Assembly: GCA_009843915.1 (NCBI GenBank) | Contig: VYCM01000074.1 | Span: 1 to 43,173, forward strand | From: Acidimicrobiaceae bacterium | GTDB taxonomy: Bacteria > Actinomycetota > Acidimicrobiia > Acidimicrobiales > Aldehydirespiratoraceae | DNA length: 43,173 nt | Reading direction: 5' to 3' | Shown here: piece after piece, positions 33,120 to 41,371 of the stretch | Layout: each line of letters begins with the position of its first letter | Position numbering within the stretch: the first letter of the stretch is position 1 | Notes under the pieces: model-generated | Seen by the model: the letters and a program-made list of their open reading frames with translations, nothing else | Database searches by the model: none | Told to the model about the DNA's origin: nothing | Position numbers and translations under genes: made by a program

Positions 33120-33904
33120 CGGGCCGTCCAGCCGCCGTCCACGAGGATGGTCTGGCCGGTGATGTAGCTGCCCGCGTCGGAGGCCAGCAGCAGCAGCGCC
33201 CCGTCGAACTCGCGGATCTCCCCGGCCCGCCTCATGAGGGTGTTGCGCTGGATATGGCGCAGACCGGGGGCGTCGTCGGCCGCAAACATCTCCTCGGTCA
33301 ACTCGCTGCGGAAGTAGCCGGGGCCGATGGCGTTGACCCTGATGCCCTCCGGGGCCCACTGCTTAGCCAGCTCCCGGGTGAGCCCGATGAGGCCGCTCTT
33401 GGAGGCGACGTAGCCGGCCTGGTGGTTGCCGCCCGACGCCACTGTTCCCAGCATCGAGGCCACGTTGACGATGCTTCCGCCGCGACCGTGGTCGATCATC
33501 TGTCGAGCCGCGGCCGCCGACAGCACGAAGGCGGCGGTGAGGTTGATGTCCACCACCCGCCGGAACTGGTCCGGGTCCTGTTCATGGGCCCGAACAACTG
33601 CATCGGTGACGCCCGCGTTGTTGACCACGATGTCGGGGCCGCCGTGCTCCGCGGCCACCTCGACCAGCCGCTCGAGCTGCGAGTCGTCGGCCACGTCGCA
33701 ACCCACCGGCACCACCCCGGAGACCTCGACGGCCAGAGCCTTCAGGCGGTCGAGCCGGCGGGCCGCGGCAACGACGGTGGCTCCCCGGCCGGCCAGCACC
33801 CGGCAGTACCGCGCTCCCAGGCTCCCGCTGGCCCCGGTCACTATGGCGACCTTGCCGTCCAGCGCGAATATGTCGCCGCGCCGTGGTTCGTCAGGTGCGG
33901 CCAT
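33116..33904 (-). CDS. Short-chain dehydrogenase/reductase
   Basis: A 262-residue classical SDR. The cofactor motif TGASGSLG, the NNAG motif, a serine in VASMLG, the catalytic YVASK (Tyr, Lys) and the C-terminal GQTILVDGG are all present; an Ala-Arg-Arg after the second strand (VAAARR) suggests NADP preference. It would reduce a ketone or oxidise an alcohol; substrate unknown. The ATG lies 6 bp after the PPOX gene at 33911, so the two are translationally coupled. The stop codon overlaps that of the convergent Rieske gene by 3 bp (ctag), so the two 3' ends have no space for a terminator. Confidence 0.9.
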   Translation of the reverse strand: MAAPDEPRRGDIFALDGKVAIVTGASGSLGARYCRVLAGRGATVVAAARRLDRLKALAVEVSGVVPVGCDVADDSQLERLVEVAAEHGGPDIVVNNAGVTDAVVRAHEQDPDQFRRVVDINLTAAFVLSAAAARQMIDHGRGGSIVNVASMLGTVASGGNHQAGYVASKSGLIGLTRELAKQWAPEGIRVNAIGPGYFRSELTEEMFAADDAPGLRHIQRNTLMRRAGEIREFDGALLLLASDAGSYITGQTILVDGGWTAR

Positions 33905-33910
33905 TCCGGT

Positions 33911-34330
33911 CTAGCCGTGGATCAGGCCCGCTGCGCCGGTCGGCGTGAAACGAGCCACCAGCCGGCCTTCGTCGATCATTGCCTGGCGGTACTCGTCCCA
34001 GTCGGGGTGCTGTCCGGCCAGCCGCTCGTAGTAGTCGACCAGGACGTCGCTGGTGGCGTCGCCGGGTGTCGTGGTGGGGGGCGACAGCTCGACCGTCCCG
34101 TCGAGCGACACGTAGGACCACGCCTTCTCGTCGGAGATGTGCAGCACGGCCCTCGGGTCACGCCTCAGGTTGACCGCCTTGGCCCTGCCGACGGTCATCG
34201 AGATGTAGAACACTCCGGTGTCGACGTAGTAGACGATGTCGGACGACTGGGGCCGGCCGTCGGATCGGATGGTGATGAGCACCCCGAGCTTGCGCTCGGC
34301 CGCCCAGTCGACTGCCTCTGAGAGTTCCAT
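33911..34330 (-). CDS. PPOX-class oxidoreductase (F420/flavin split-barrel), short form
   Basis: A 139-residue split-beta-barrel protein of the pyridoxamine 5'-phosphate oxidase-like family; many actinobacterial members bind F420. Segments LGVLITIRSDGRPQSSDI, AKAVNLRRDPRAVLHI and YVSLDGTVEL match the family. This length fits the TIGR03618-like F420-dependent group, but F420 rather than FMN cannot be read from sequence. Second gene of a three-gene minus-strand operon: PPOX (34889), this gene (34 bp later), then an SDR (6 bp later). AGGA precedes ATG 34330. Confidence 0.85.
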   Translation of the reverse strand: MELSEAVDWAAERKLGVLITIRSDGRPQSSDIVYYVDTGVFYISMTVGRAKAVNLRRDPRAVLHISDEKAWSYVSLDGTVELSPPTTTPGDATSDVLVDYYERLAGQHPDWDEYRQAMIDEGRLVARFTPTGAAGLIHG

Positions 34331-34364
34331 GCCGCGTTCCTAGCGCTCCGGCGGCGACGTTGCT

Positions 34365-34889
34365 TCAGCCGGGGCCCGGCAGGCCGGGACCGTCGATGTG
34401 GGGGCCGGTTGTGCCACCGACGTCGGTCGAGCCCATGCCCAGCTTGCGGTGGTCCCAACTGCGAACGCGCTCCACGTCGAGGCGCACCGCCACTCGCTTG
34501 CGCAACATCGCCTCCACGAACGGCTCGAACTCCTGGGAGTAGGGAGCGGTGTAGCGCTCCCACACGTCGACACCGACCCGCCAGAGCTCATCGGGGTCCT
34601 CCACGATCACGCCGCGGCCCTCCAGCGACACGCCCCGCAGGGTGTCGTAGGTGTTGCCGGCCTCGATCATCACCGACATCCGGTCGTCGCGGCGCAGGTT
34701 GACGATCTTCTGGGCCTTGGCCTTGGACTCCAGCCAGATATGGCCGTCCAGCCAGGCGTACCACATGGCCACGAGATGCGGCATTCCGCCGGGGCCGACG
34801 GTGGCCATGGTGCAGGTGCGCGACTGGTCGATGAAGAGGTCGAGCTCCTCCTCAGTCATCTCGATCTGTGATCGCTGGTTCTGTCCCAC
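34365..34889 (-). CDS. PPOX-class oxidoreductase (F420/flavin split-barrel), long form
   Basis: A 174-residue PPOX-class split-barrel protein: the N-terminal helix EEELDLFIDQSRTCTMATVGPGG, HLVAMWYAWLDGHIWLESKAKAQKIVNLRRDDRMSVMI and SLEGRGVIVED match. The C-terminal 30 residues (from about 145) are a Gly/Pro-rich tail not found in the short paralogue downstream. The two paralogues are only distantly similar, so they are not a recent duplication. The GTG start at 34889 has AGAGG upstream and a TAGTTT box at 34934-34929. Divergent from the ABM-domain gene. It heads the operon with the second PPOX and the SDR. Confidence 0.85.
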   Translation of the reverse strand: MGQNQRSQIEMTEEELDLFIDQSRTCTMATVGPGGMPHLVAMWYAWLDGHIWLESKAKAQKIVNLRRDDRMSVMIEAGNTYDTLRGVSLEGRGVIVEDPDELWRVGVDVWERYTAPYSQEFEPFVEAMLRKRVAVRLDVERVRSWDHRKLGMGSTDVGGTTGPHIDGPGLPGPG

Positions 34890-34928
34890 CTCGGATCCTC
34901 TATGTCGCCCTCAAGAATCTCAGTCGAG

Positions 34929-34934
34929 AAACTA
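34929..34934 (-). promoter_or_regulatory. -10 box for the PPOX/SDR operon, inside an inverted repeat
   Basis: TAGTTT (34934-34929) is about 38 nt before GTG 34889, leaving a leader with AGAGG. It lies between arms AGAATCT (34914-34920) and AGATTCT (34962-34968). A plus-strand TATGCG (34933-34938) shares its TA and could serve the divergent ABM gene, though it lacks the final T. Confidence 0.35.
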
Positions 34935-34988
34935 TGCGGCCAGGGCACAATACCGGCACCAAGATTCTCCAAGAGAAGGACGAGAACC

Positions 34989-35294
34989 ATGTCGAAGGTC
35001 TCAGTGTTCGCAAAATTCTCCTGCCAGGAGGGCAGGGGCGACGAGATGGACGAGGCCCTGCGGGCCATCGTCGCGGCGAGCGAGTCAGTGGACGGCGTCG
35101 AGTCGTACTCCTATCACCGGGGGGAGGACGGCACGTACTGGTTCTTCGCCCTCATGTCGAGCATGGAGGCGGCCCAGCAGCACGGCAACAACGAGGCCAT
35201 GCAGGCGGCCATGCCGGCCCTGATGGCGCTCATGGCCGGCCCGCCCGACATGGCCATGACCTCCCCGGTGGCCGCCAACGGCTTCGATTTCTGA
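34989..35294 (+). CDS. Antibiotic biosynthesis monooxygenase (ABM) domain protein
   Basis: A 101-residue protein with the dimeric alpha/beta-barrel ABM fold: VSVFAKFSCQEGRGDEMDEALRAIVAA at the start, then YSYHRGEDGTYWFFALMSSMEAAQQH, matching the small cofactor-free monooxygenase or heme-binding family. The C-terminus is methionine-rich (AMQAAMPALMALMAG). ATG 34989 has GAAGGA about 9 nt upstream; in-frame codons further upstream give no family-like residues. Single gene divergent from the PPOX operon; the Ldh_2 gene follows 59 bp later. Substrate unknown. Confidence 0.78.
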   Translation: MSKVSVFAKFSCQEGRGDEMDEALRAIVAASESVDGVESYSYHRGEDGTYWFFALMSSMEAAQQHGNNEAMQAAMPALMALMAGPPDMAMTSPVAANGFDF

Positions 35295-35353
35295 CACGAG
35301 CCGGGATCAGACGCGATCCTCGCATCAGGATCGTCGCGCTGGACGGAGTGCGG

Positions 35354-36403
35354 GTGTCTGACGAGGCGACCAAGGCTGAGCCGGTCCATGTGGTCGGCGT
35401 CGAGGAGTTGATAGCCCTCGCCACCGATGTGATGACCCGCGTGGGGTGCGACCTCGACATCGCGGCTGAGATCGCGGAGCATCTCGTGGGCGCGGACCTG
35501 TGCGGTGTGCCGTCGCACGGCACGATGCGGCTCACTCAGTACGCCAAGCAGGCCCAGACCGGCTACCTCAATCCCGAGGGCCGGCCCAGCGGGGCGCGCA
35601 ATCCCGCTGGCCGCATCGTGGTCGACGGCAACGGCGGCTTCGGCCATCCTGCCGCCGCGCTCGGGATGCGGCTGGGCATAGAGGAGTGCCGCGACGCCGG
35701 GATGTCGGTGGTCGCAGTCCGGAACTGTGGCCACACCGGCCGGCTAGGCACCTACTCGGAGATGGCCGCCGCGGCAGGCATGTTCTCCATCATGTGCGGC
35801 GGCGGCCGGCGCGATCTGTGGCCCCAGGTCGCTCCCCACGGCGGCATCGACCCGAAGCTGCCCACCAACCCGTACTGCTTCGGGTTCCCGGCCGGCGACG
35901 GCGGGCCGGTGATCGCCGATTTCGCTACCGGCATGGTGTCGGGCGGAAAGGTCATGAACGCCCGGGTGCGGGGCATGCAACTCGACGGCGAGTACCTGCT
36001 CACCGCCGACGGCACCCCCAGCGCCGACCCCGGTGCCTATCTCGACGGCGGGGCCATCCGGCCGTTCGCCGGCGCCCGGGGCTACGGCATGGGTCTGGTG
36101 GCCGAGATCATCGCTATGGCCCTGATCGGTGGGGACACGCCGGAAGGCAACTGGCTCATTCTCCTGGTCGACACGTCCTCCTACCAGGCGCCCGATGCCC
36201 TCCGAACGGCCGTCGGTGAGATACTCGACGACGTGCGCTCATCCCGCACCGCACCCGGAATCGAGCGGGTGGAGATCCCCGGCCAGCGGGAGCACGCCCT
36301 GGCCGAGCAACGTCGCCACGAAGGCATCCCCATCCCGGAATCGGTGTGGACCGGCCTCATCGACCTGCACGAGAGACTTGGTCGTGGGCGGACGCGAACC
36401 TAG
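35354..36403 (+). CDS. Malate/L-lactate dehydrogenase family (Ldh_2) oxidoreductase
   Basis: A 349-residue NAD(P)-dependent dehydrogenase of the Ldh_2/YlbC family, which includes malate, sulfolactate, ureidoglycolate and 2,3-diketogulonate-type enzymes. Conserved points are the catalytic HGTMRL (His55), NCGHTGRLGTY (124-134, with His127) and DFATGMVSGGK. It is not the classic Rossmann LDH. The reading frame is open far upstream, so GTG 35354 is chosen because GGAG lies 5 nt before it and the family N-terminus begins there; GTG 35348 is an alternative. It may share a transcript with the ABM gene. Substrate unknown. Confidence 0.88.
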   Translation: MSDEATKAEPVHVVGVEELIALATDVMTRVGCDLDIAAEIAEHLVGADLCGVPSHGTMRLTQYAKQAQTGYLNPEGRPSGARNPAGRIVVDGNGGFGHPAAALGMRLGIEECRDAGMSVVAVRNCGHTGRLGTYSEMAAAAGMFSIMCGGGRRDLWPQVAPHGGIDPKLPTNPYCFGFPAGDGGPVIADFATGMVSGGKVMNARVRGMQLDGEYLLTADGTPSADPGAYLDGGAIRPFAGARGYGMGLVAEIIAMALIGGDTPEGNWLILLVDTSSYQAPDALRTAVGEILDDVRSSRTAPGIERVEIPGQREHALAEQRRHEGIPIPESVWTGLIDLHERLGRGRTRT

Positions 36404-36434
36404 GTATCTCTGTCAACCGCAGTAGTCGGACGCC

Positions 36435-36851
36435 CTAGCTGCAGCTTCCCCGGAGGCGCTCCAGGGCGATCTCGGCGGCCGCGCCGACGGCGGCGAGTCC
36501 GTCGACGCGGGCGCACAGCGCGGCGGATCCGGATACCAGTTCATCGCAGCCGACGGCGGTGGCGTCCCGGGTCTGTTCGATCATGGCGTTGCCCAGCCAT
36601 TGTCCCGCGCTCGCCACCGCGGGGCTCGGCTCGGCCAGGTCCACCTCAGTGGCCGTCCCGAGCCTGTCGAGGTACTCCTGCTGGAGCGCGGCCCACCGGT
36701 CGGCCAGCGCCTCACATCCGAATGCGGCCTCGAACTGGACTGTCGTCGATCCGCCTGTCATCGCCGGCTCGTCGTCGGCCGTGCTGCACGCGCCCACGAC
36801 GACCATCAGAATCGCCGCCACACAATGTCGGCGACGCCAACGCCTGTGCAT
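36435..36851 (-). CDS. Small secreted lipoprotein, unknown function
   Basis: A 138-residue predicted lipoprotein: a basic N-terminus (MHRRWRRRH), a hydrophobic stretch and lipobox VGAC with Cys22, then a short disordered segment and a helical domain with four more cysteines (near FGCEALADRW, GCDELVSG, LCARVDG and the final GSCS), probably paired outside the cell. No family recognised. ATG 36851 is preferred over TTG 36866. A perfect inverted repeat gggcaaccttgccc (36861-36874) sits just upstream, between it and the preceding gene's stop, and could be a hairpin or a regulator site. Probably co-transcribed with the gene at 36877. Confidence 0.65.
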   Translation of the reverse strand: MHRRWRRRHCVAAILMVVVGACSTADDEPAMTGGSTTVQFEAAFGCEALADRWAALQQEYLDRLGTATEVDLAEPSPAVASAGQWLGNAMIEQTRDATAVGCDELVSGSAALCARVDGLAAVGAAAEIALERLRGSCS

Positions 36852-36876
36852 CAGGATCGTGGGCAACCTTGCCCGG

Positions 36877-38166
36877 TTACGAAACCCGACGACCGAGCTC
36901 TACCCGGCGTTCGGTGAGGTCGAAGGTGCGCAGGCCTCCCCCGCCGCACATCTCGGCCAGCCAGTGGGGCTCGACCGGCTCTGCTTTGGGATCGATGCGC
37001 AGGTCCCATGAGCGGTCGCCGGTCTGTGCCGCCACGCACCGGGGGTTGACGGCCTGGGCCATGTGGATGAACCCGTCGATCCAGTCGAGGGGGCTCCGGC
37101 ACACGTCGTCGCCGATGCCGGCGCACTCACCGAACGAGATAGACCCGCTGGCTTCGTCGTGCACCTCCACCGAGTAGTCCACGTAGTCGTCGACCAGGAA
37201 CGGGTCGACCTGAAGGACCTTGCCGATCGCGGCCATATCGTCGCCTTCGATGCCCAGCGCCTCCCGCAGGCGGGCCACCAGGACCGGGGCGATCGCAGCC
37301 CGGTGCTGGGGCGCGATCTCGTCGAGTAGTTCCGGACCGAAGTTCTCGTCGACCGAGAGGTAGGCGGCCCGCATCAGCAGGTGTACGTCCAGCGCGAACT
37401 CCTTGGCCTGCCTCACCAGCAGCGCGTGCGACAGGTCCTCCAGCCGGAAGTCGGGCCGCATCGGCCCGGCGTAGTCCTCCATCCCGCCGGGCTCGCGAGA
37501 TTCTCCCAACTCGAACGTGAACGTGGCTGCAGCCGACTGCCGCACGACCGCCAGGGACGGCTCGCCGGCGCGGGGGCCGGGCTCGTCCTCGACCACCCGG
37601 ACCTCCCACCGGCAGTGGTCGCCGGTGAATTCGTCCGGCTTGGGCGGCCGATGCACCGGGATCGCTCTCAGCTTCGGGTTGGTCACCCCGAGGGTGGCGT
37701 CGAAGGTGCGGTCCTCCATGTGATGGCACATGTTGGTCACCAGCTGCGGGTCGTTGCTGGTCAGCTCCCGCAGGTAGTGGTGCGCACCGCAGAACGGCAG
37801 CCAGAAGTAGCCGAGATCGTGGTCGATCACCTCGAAATGGAAGTCCAGGAAGTGGTGCGGCGCGCCGACGTCGAACTGGAATCCCTTGAAGGCCTCGCCC
37901 ACACCGTCGCCCACGATCCCCAGGTTCCGTTTGTTGCGCTCGGTGTAGATCGGGCTCGCCCCCATCCACTCGCTGTCGGCCTGGCGGATGGTCGCCTCCT
38001 GCCCCGCCGAGATCGCGATGTGGGGCATCAGCGCCCGATCGTGGTACATCGACACCACCATGTACTCACGGCACAGGCGGGCCAGCGCGGCTCGCGACAA
38101 GCGGTCGAGCGTCCACTCAGGATCGAAGGGACCGGCGTATTCTCCGCTGACCGTATTTTCTGGCAT
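36877..38166 (-). CDS. Unrecognised protein made of two tandem homologous halves
   Basis: A 429-residue cytoplasmic-looking protein I cannot assign. It contains an internal duplication: residues 9-33 (EYAGPFDPEWTLDRL...) match 231-255 (DYAGPMRPDFRLEDL...), the middle parts match around FHFEVIDHD and YSVEVHDEA, Cys126 (LPFCGAHH) aligns with Cys348 (FGECAGI), and both halves end in a WEVRV/WDLRI strand. The N-half is rich in His (HHFLDFHF, CHHMEDR) and may bind metal, while the C-half has lost most of these. ATG 38166 has AGAAGG 9 nt upstream and a TACGTT box. It shares its promoter region with the divergent sulfatase and precedes a lipoprotein gene by 25 bp. Confidence 0.7.
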   Translation of the reverse strand: MPENTVSGEYAGPFDPEWTLDRLSRAALARLCREYMVVSMYHDRALMPHIAISAGQEATIRQADSEWMGASPIYTERNKRNLGIVGDGVGEAFKGFQFDVGAPHHFLDFHFEVIDHDLGYFWLPFCGAHHYLRELTSNDPQLVTNMCHHMEDRTFDATLGVTNPKLRAIPVHRPPKPDEFTGDHCRWEVRVVEDEPGPRAGEPSLAVVRQSAAATFTFELGESREPGGMEDYAGPMRPDFRLEDLSHALLVRQAKEFALDVHLLMRAAYLSVDENFGPELLDEIAPQHRAAIAPVLVARLREALGIEGDDMAAIGKVLQVDPFLVDDYVDYSVEVHDEASGSISFGECAGIGDDVCRSPLDWIDGFIHMAQAVNPRCVAAQTGDRSWDLRIDPKAEPVEPHWLAEMCGGGGLRTFDLTERRVELGRRVS

Positions 38167-38200
38167 GGCGACTACCTTCTCTGTGTCAGGTCAGGTCAGA

Positions 38201-38210
38201 AACGTACCCT
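38201..38210. promoter_or_regulatory. Overlapping divergent -10 boxes beside tandem TCAGG repeats
   Basis: Minus strand TACGTT (38206-38201) faces the two-repeat gene (leader about 28 nt with AGAAGG); plus strand TACCCT (38205-38210) faces the sulfatase. They share the TA at 38205-38206. Just beside them, 38186-38198 reads tcaggtcaggtca, a short direct repeat in the minus-strand leader that could bind a regulator. Confidence 0.5.
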
Positions 38211-38228
38211 GGAGGTTCGTTGGCAGCG

Positions 38229-40505
38229 ATGAGCGACCCTGACATGCAGATCGGCTTCACTCTGGCCGAGTCGTCGGTGTCGCGTCCTCCGAGTCCATTC
38301 CCCCCGGGCGGACCCAACGTCCTGATGGTGGTGCTTGACGATTGCGGTTTCGCCCAGCTCGGGTGTTACGGCAGCCCGATCGCCACCCCTACCATCGACC
38401 GGCTGGCGGCCGAGGGGCTGCGGTACACGAACTTCCATACCACCGCGTTCTGCTCGCCCACCCGGGCCTGCATCCTCACCGGGCGCAACCACCACCGCGT
38501 CGGCATGGGAGTGTTCCCCGATTTGCCCCTCCCTTTCCCGGGATACACGGGAGTGGTTCCGCCCGAGGCCGCCATGTTTCCGGCCGTGCTGCGCGAGGCC
38601 GGCTGGGTGACGTGGGCCGTCGGCAAGTGGCACCTCACGCCGCGCGACCACCGTGGCCCGGCCGGGCCGTTCCACAGCTGGCCCACTGGGCAGGGATTCG
38701 ACCGCTACTACGGCTTCCTCGGCGGCGAGGAGTCGCAGTGGACCCCCGACCTGGTCCGCGACCAGAGCTATGTCGACCCGCCCCGGACGCCGGAGGAGGG
38801 ATACCACTTCACCGAGGACATGGCCGACGAGGCCATTCACATGATCCGCGAGCTGCGGCTGCACCAGCCCAGCCGGCCGTTCGTGCTGTATTGGGCCACG
38901 GCCGCCCCCCACGCCCCGCACCATGTGCCGGACGAGTGGATCAAGCCGTACGAGGGTGTGTTCGACGACGGCTGGGACGCGCTGCGGGAGCGCACCCTGG
39001 CCCGCCAGATCGAGCTCGGCGTGGTGCCGGAAGGCACCGAGTTGAGCCCGAGACCGGACTGGATCGAAGCGTGGGACGGCATCGACGCCGGCACTCGGCG
39101 GCTGTACGCCCGGCTCCAGGAAGTGTTCGCCGGCTTCCTCACCCACACCGACGCGCAGTTGGGCCGGATCATCGACTGCCTTACCGAACTCGGCGAGCTG
39201 GACAACACCATCGTCATGGTGATGTCCGACAACGGTGCGTCGGGTGAGGGCGGTCCGCACGGCTCGACCAACCACTTGACCCAGATCAACGAGAGGCTCG
39301 AGTCGCTCGACCGGTTGAAGGACACAGTGCGCACGGCGGGCGGCCACCGCGGCTACAGCCACTACCCGTGGGGTTGGGCCCACGCCGGCAACACTCCCCT
39401 GCGGCGCTGGAAGCGCTACACCCTGGAAGGCGGCGTCCGTGATCCTCTGGTCGTCCGTTGGCCGTCCGCAGTGCCGGATCCCGGCGGGTTGCGTTCCCAG
39501 TACTGCCACGCCGTCGACCTCCTGCCCACCGTGCTCGACCTGCTGGATGTTGAGATGCCGGCGACGGTGCGCAGCGTGCCGCAGATGTCGGTGGACGGCG
39601 TCTCGCTGGTCCCGTCGATCGCGGACGCCGGCTCGCCCGAGTTCCGGACCACGCAGTACTACGAGTGCTGGGGCAGTCGGGCCATCTACCACGACGGCTG
39701 GAAGGCCGTGACCAACCACGTCAACCAGTTCAATCCGTACGAGCGGGACATGATCGACGGCAGTGTCGACTTCCAGGCCGACGAGTGGATGCTGTTCGAC
39801 ACGGAGAGGGACTTCGCCGAGTCGACGGACCTTGCCGCGACCCACCCCGAGCACCTCGCCGAACTGGGCGCCCGCTGGGATGCGGAGGCGGAGCGCAACG
39901 GCGTGTTGCCGCTCCAGGACGGACCGGCTTACCTCCAGAACCCGCACCTGATCCATATGCCCTTTGCCGGATACCGGCGCCGCTACGAACTCCGCGCCGG
40001 GGAGCGGCTGAACTTTCAGGCGGGGCCGCTGATCTTCGGCGGGTTCACGGCTTCGGCCGAACTCGTCAGCCCCCTCGGCAGCGGCGACGGTGTGATCGTC
40101 GAGCACGGCAGCTGGATCGCGGGATGGGCGTGGGTGGCGCTGGGCCCTGAGCTGGTGGCGTTCATCCAGGTGCCCGACCGCGGGCTTCGCCGGTTCGGTG
40201 TGCCCCGGCCTGCGGGTGCCACCGAGCTTGGGCTAAGGATTGCCGAAATCGACGGCGGCAGCTCGGTCGAGCATTTCGCCGACGGCTCGTCGCTGGGATC
40301 TACGACCATCGACGCCGTCATCCCCTTCATCTCCACCGCCAACGGCACTTGGACCACGGCCGGATACGGCAGGGCTTTCCCGGTCAGCGACGAGTACCAG
40401 CCACCGCTGCCGCTGGCAGCTCTGCGGCGGATCGTGATCGATACCGACGCGTCGACCCTCCCCGGTCTGGACGATCTGCTCGACGAGGTCATGCGCCATC
40501 AATGA
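38229..40505 (+). CDS. Arylsulfatase-type sulfatase
   Basis: A 758-residue type I sulfatase, which hydrolyses sulfate esters. The signature CSPTRACILTGR carries Cys75, which must be converted to formylglycine by a sulfatase-modifying enzyme not present in this window. Metal-site residues are at VVLDDCG (Asp37-Asp38) and VMSDNGASG; GKWHL gives the Lys-His pair. The last 180 residues form a separate beta-rich domain (from about 590) seen in long Pseudomonas-type arylsulfatases. No signal peptide, so it is probably cytoplasmic like PAS. ATG 38229 is preferred; TTG 38220 is possible. Divergent from the two-repeat protein. Confidence 0.93.
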   Translation: MSDPDMQIGFTLAESSVSRPPSPFPPGGPNVLMVVLDDCGFAQLGCYGSPIATPTIDRLAAEGLRYTNFHTTAFCSPTRACILTGRNHHRVGMGVFPDLPLPFPGYTGVVPPEAAMFPAVLREAGWVTWAVGKWHLTPRDHRGPAGPFHSWPTGQGFDRYYGFLGGEESQWTPDLVRDQSYVDPPRTPEEGYHFTEDMADEAIHMIRELRLHQPSRPFVLYWATAAPHAPHHVPDEWIKPYEGVFDDGWDALRERTLARQIELGVVPEGTELSPRPDWIEAWDGIDAGTRRLYARLQEVFAGFLTHTDAQLGRIIDCLTELGELDNTIVMVMSDNGASGEGGPHGSTNHLTQINERLESLDRLKDTVRTAGGHRGYSHYPWGWAHAGNTPLRRWKRYTLEGGVRDPLVVRWPSAVPDPGGLRSQYCHAVDLLPTVLDLLDVEMPATVRSVPQMSVDGVSLVPSIADAGSPEFRTTQYYECWGSRAIYHDGWKAVTNHVNQFNPYERDMIDGSVDFQADEWMLFDTERDFAESTDLAATHPEHLAELGARWDAEAERNGVLPLQDGPAYLQNPHLIHMPFAGYRRRYELRAGERLNFQAGPLIFGGFTASAELVSPLGSGDGVIVEHGSWIAGWAWVALGPELVAFIQVPDRGLRRFGVPRPAGATELGLRIAEIDGGSSVEHFADGSSLGSTTIDAVIPFISTANGTWTTAGYGRAFPVSDEYQPPLPLAALRRIVIDTDASTLPGLDDLLDEVMRHQ

Positions 40506-40541
40506 GCTAGCCGGATGACCTAGTCCCAGACAGGAGGGCGA

Positions 40542-41330
40542 GTGGAAAGGACCCGAAACCCGATCCGTGCGGTTGCCATGCCGTCGGAGCACGGCGGGTG
40601 GGGTCTGACCATCGAGCCCGGACTGCTCGGGCTGCTGGTCGCTCCGAGCCTGGCCGGGGCCTGCCTGGCGGCGGCCGCTCTCGTGTTGTTCGTGCTGCGG
40701 ACCCCGCTGGAGCTGGCCCTCGTCGACCGCCGTAGGTACCGTCGGCTCCCCCGCACCCGTCTGGCCGAGCGGGTTGCGGCAGCCGAGACGGCGCTCCTGG
40801 CCGTCCTGGTTGCGGTCGCCGCGATCACGGCCCACGACGGCCGCTGGTGGATTCCCGCGGTGGTGGCGGCTCCGCTGGTGGCGGTGGAGCTCGCCTACGA
40901 CATCCGCTCGCGACGCCGCCGCCTCGTGCCCGAGCTCACCGGCGCCGTCGCCATCGCCGCGGTGGTGGCGGCGGTAGTCATTGCCGGTGACGGCGACCCC
41001 CGCCTGGCCGCCGGGCTCTGGCTGATCCTGGCGGCCCGGGTCACGACTTCCATTCCCCACGTGCGGGCCCAGATCGACCGCCTGCACAGTCGAGACTGGC
41101 AGCCGGGCATCATCCTTGCCAGCGACCTAGCGGCGGTGGTTGTCGCGGGGGTCGCCGTGGTTCTCGACGGGCGGATCATCGTCGGCGCGGCTGTCCTGAT
41201 CGCGGTCGTCGTTGTCCAGCAGGTACGCCGGCGCCGGCCGGTCGCCCCCGTGAAGATCATCGGCATCAGCCAGATGGCCCTCGGCTTCGCGGTGGTGGCG
41301 GCCTCCGCTATCGGCGTGGCCGCGTGGTAG
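40542..41330 (+). CDS. YwiC-like integral membrane protein
   Basis: A 262-residue membrane protein of the YwiC-like family, recognised by the N-terminal PSEHGGWGLTIEP (residues 14-26) before the first helix and by the overall pattern of about seven to eight hydrophobic segments. Arg-rich loops (VDRRRYRRLPRTR, RSRRRRLV, QQVRRRRPV) mark the cytoplasmic side. YwiC function is unknown; an association with nitrate-respiration genes in Bacillus comes from gene position only. GTG 40542 is preceded by AGGAGGG. It follows the sulfatase by 36 bp on the same strand and precedes the DDN-like gene. Confidence 0.82.
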   Translation: MERTRNPIRAVAMPSEHGGWGLTIEPGLLGLLVAPSLAGACLAAAALVLFVLRTPLELALVDRRRYRRLPRTRLAERVAAAETALLAVLVAVAAITAHDGRWWIPAVVAAPLVAVELAYDIRSRRRRLVPELTGAVAIAAVVAAVVIAGDGDPRLAAGLWLILAARVTTSIPHVRAQIDRLHSRDWQPGIILASDLAAVVVAGVAVVLDGRIIVGAAVLIAVVVVQQVRRRRPVAPVKIIGISQMALGFAVVAASAIGVAAW

Positions 41331-41357
41331 CTGCCGGGCACCGAGACTGTTCGCTGG

Positions 41358-41363
41358 TACGGT
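41358..41363 (+). promoter_or_regulatory. -10 box for the leaderless DDN-like gene
   Basis: TACGGT at 41358-41363 is followed by 8 nt and ATG 41372; no ribosome site is seen. Confidence 0.5.
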
Positions 41364-41371
41364 CCAGCCGG

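Noticed and set aside
32129-34321. 730-codon plus-strand open frame overlapping the Rieske and SDR genes
   Set aside because: It overlaps a clear Rieske oxygenase in another frame and an SDR and PPOX gene on the opposite strand, and has no recognisable domain.
36861-36874. Inverted repeat gggcaaccttgccc as an intrinsic terminator after the two-repeat protein gene
   Set aside because: It lies just 2 bp beyond the stop with a 2-base centre and no T-run, and the co-directional lipoprotein gene begins 10 bp later, so termination there is doubtful.
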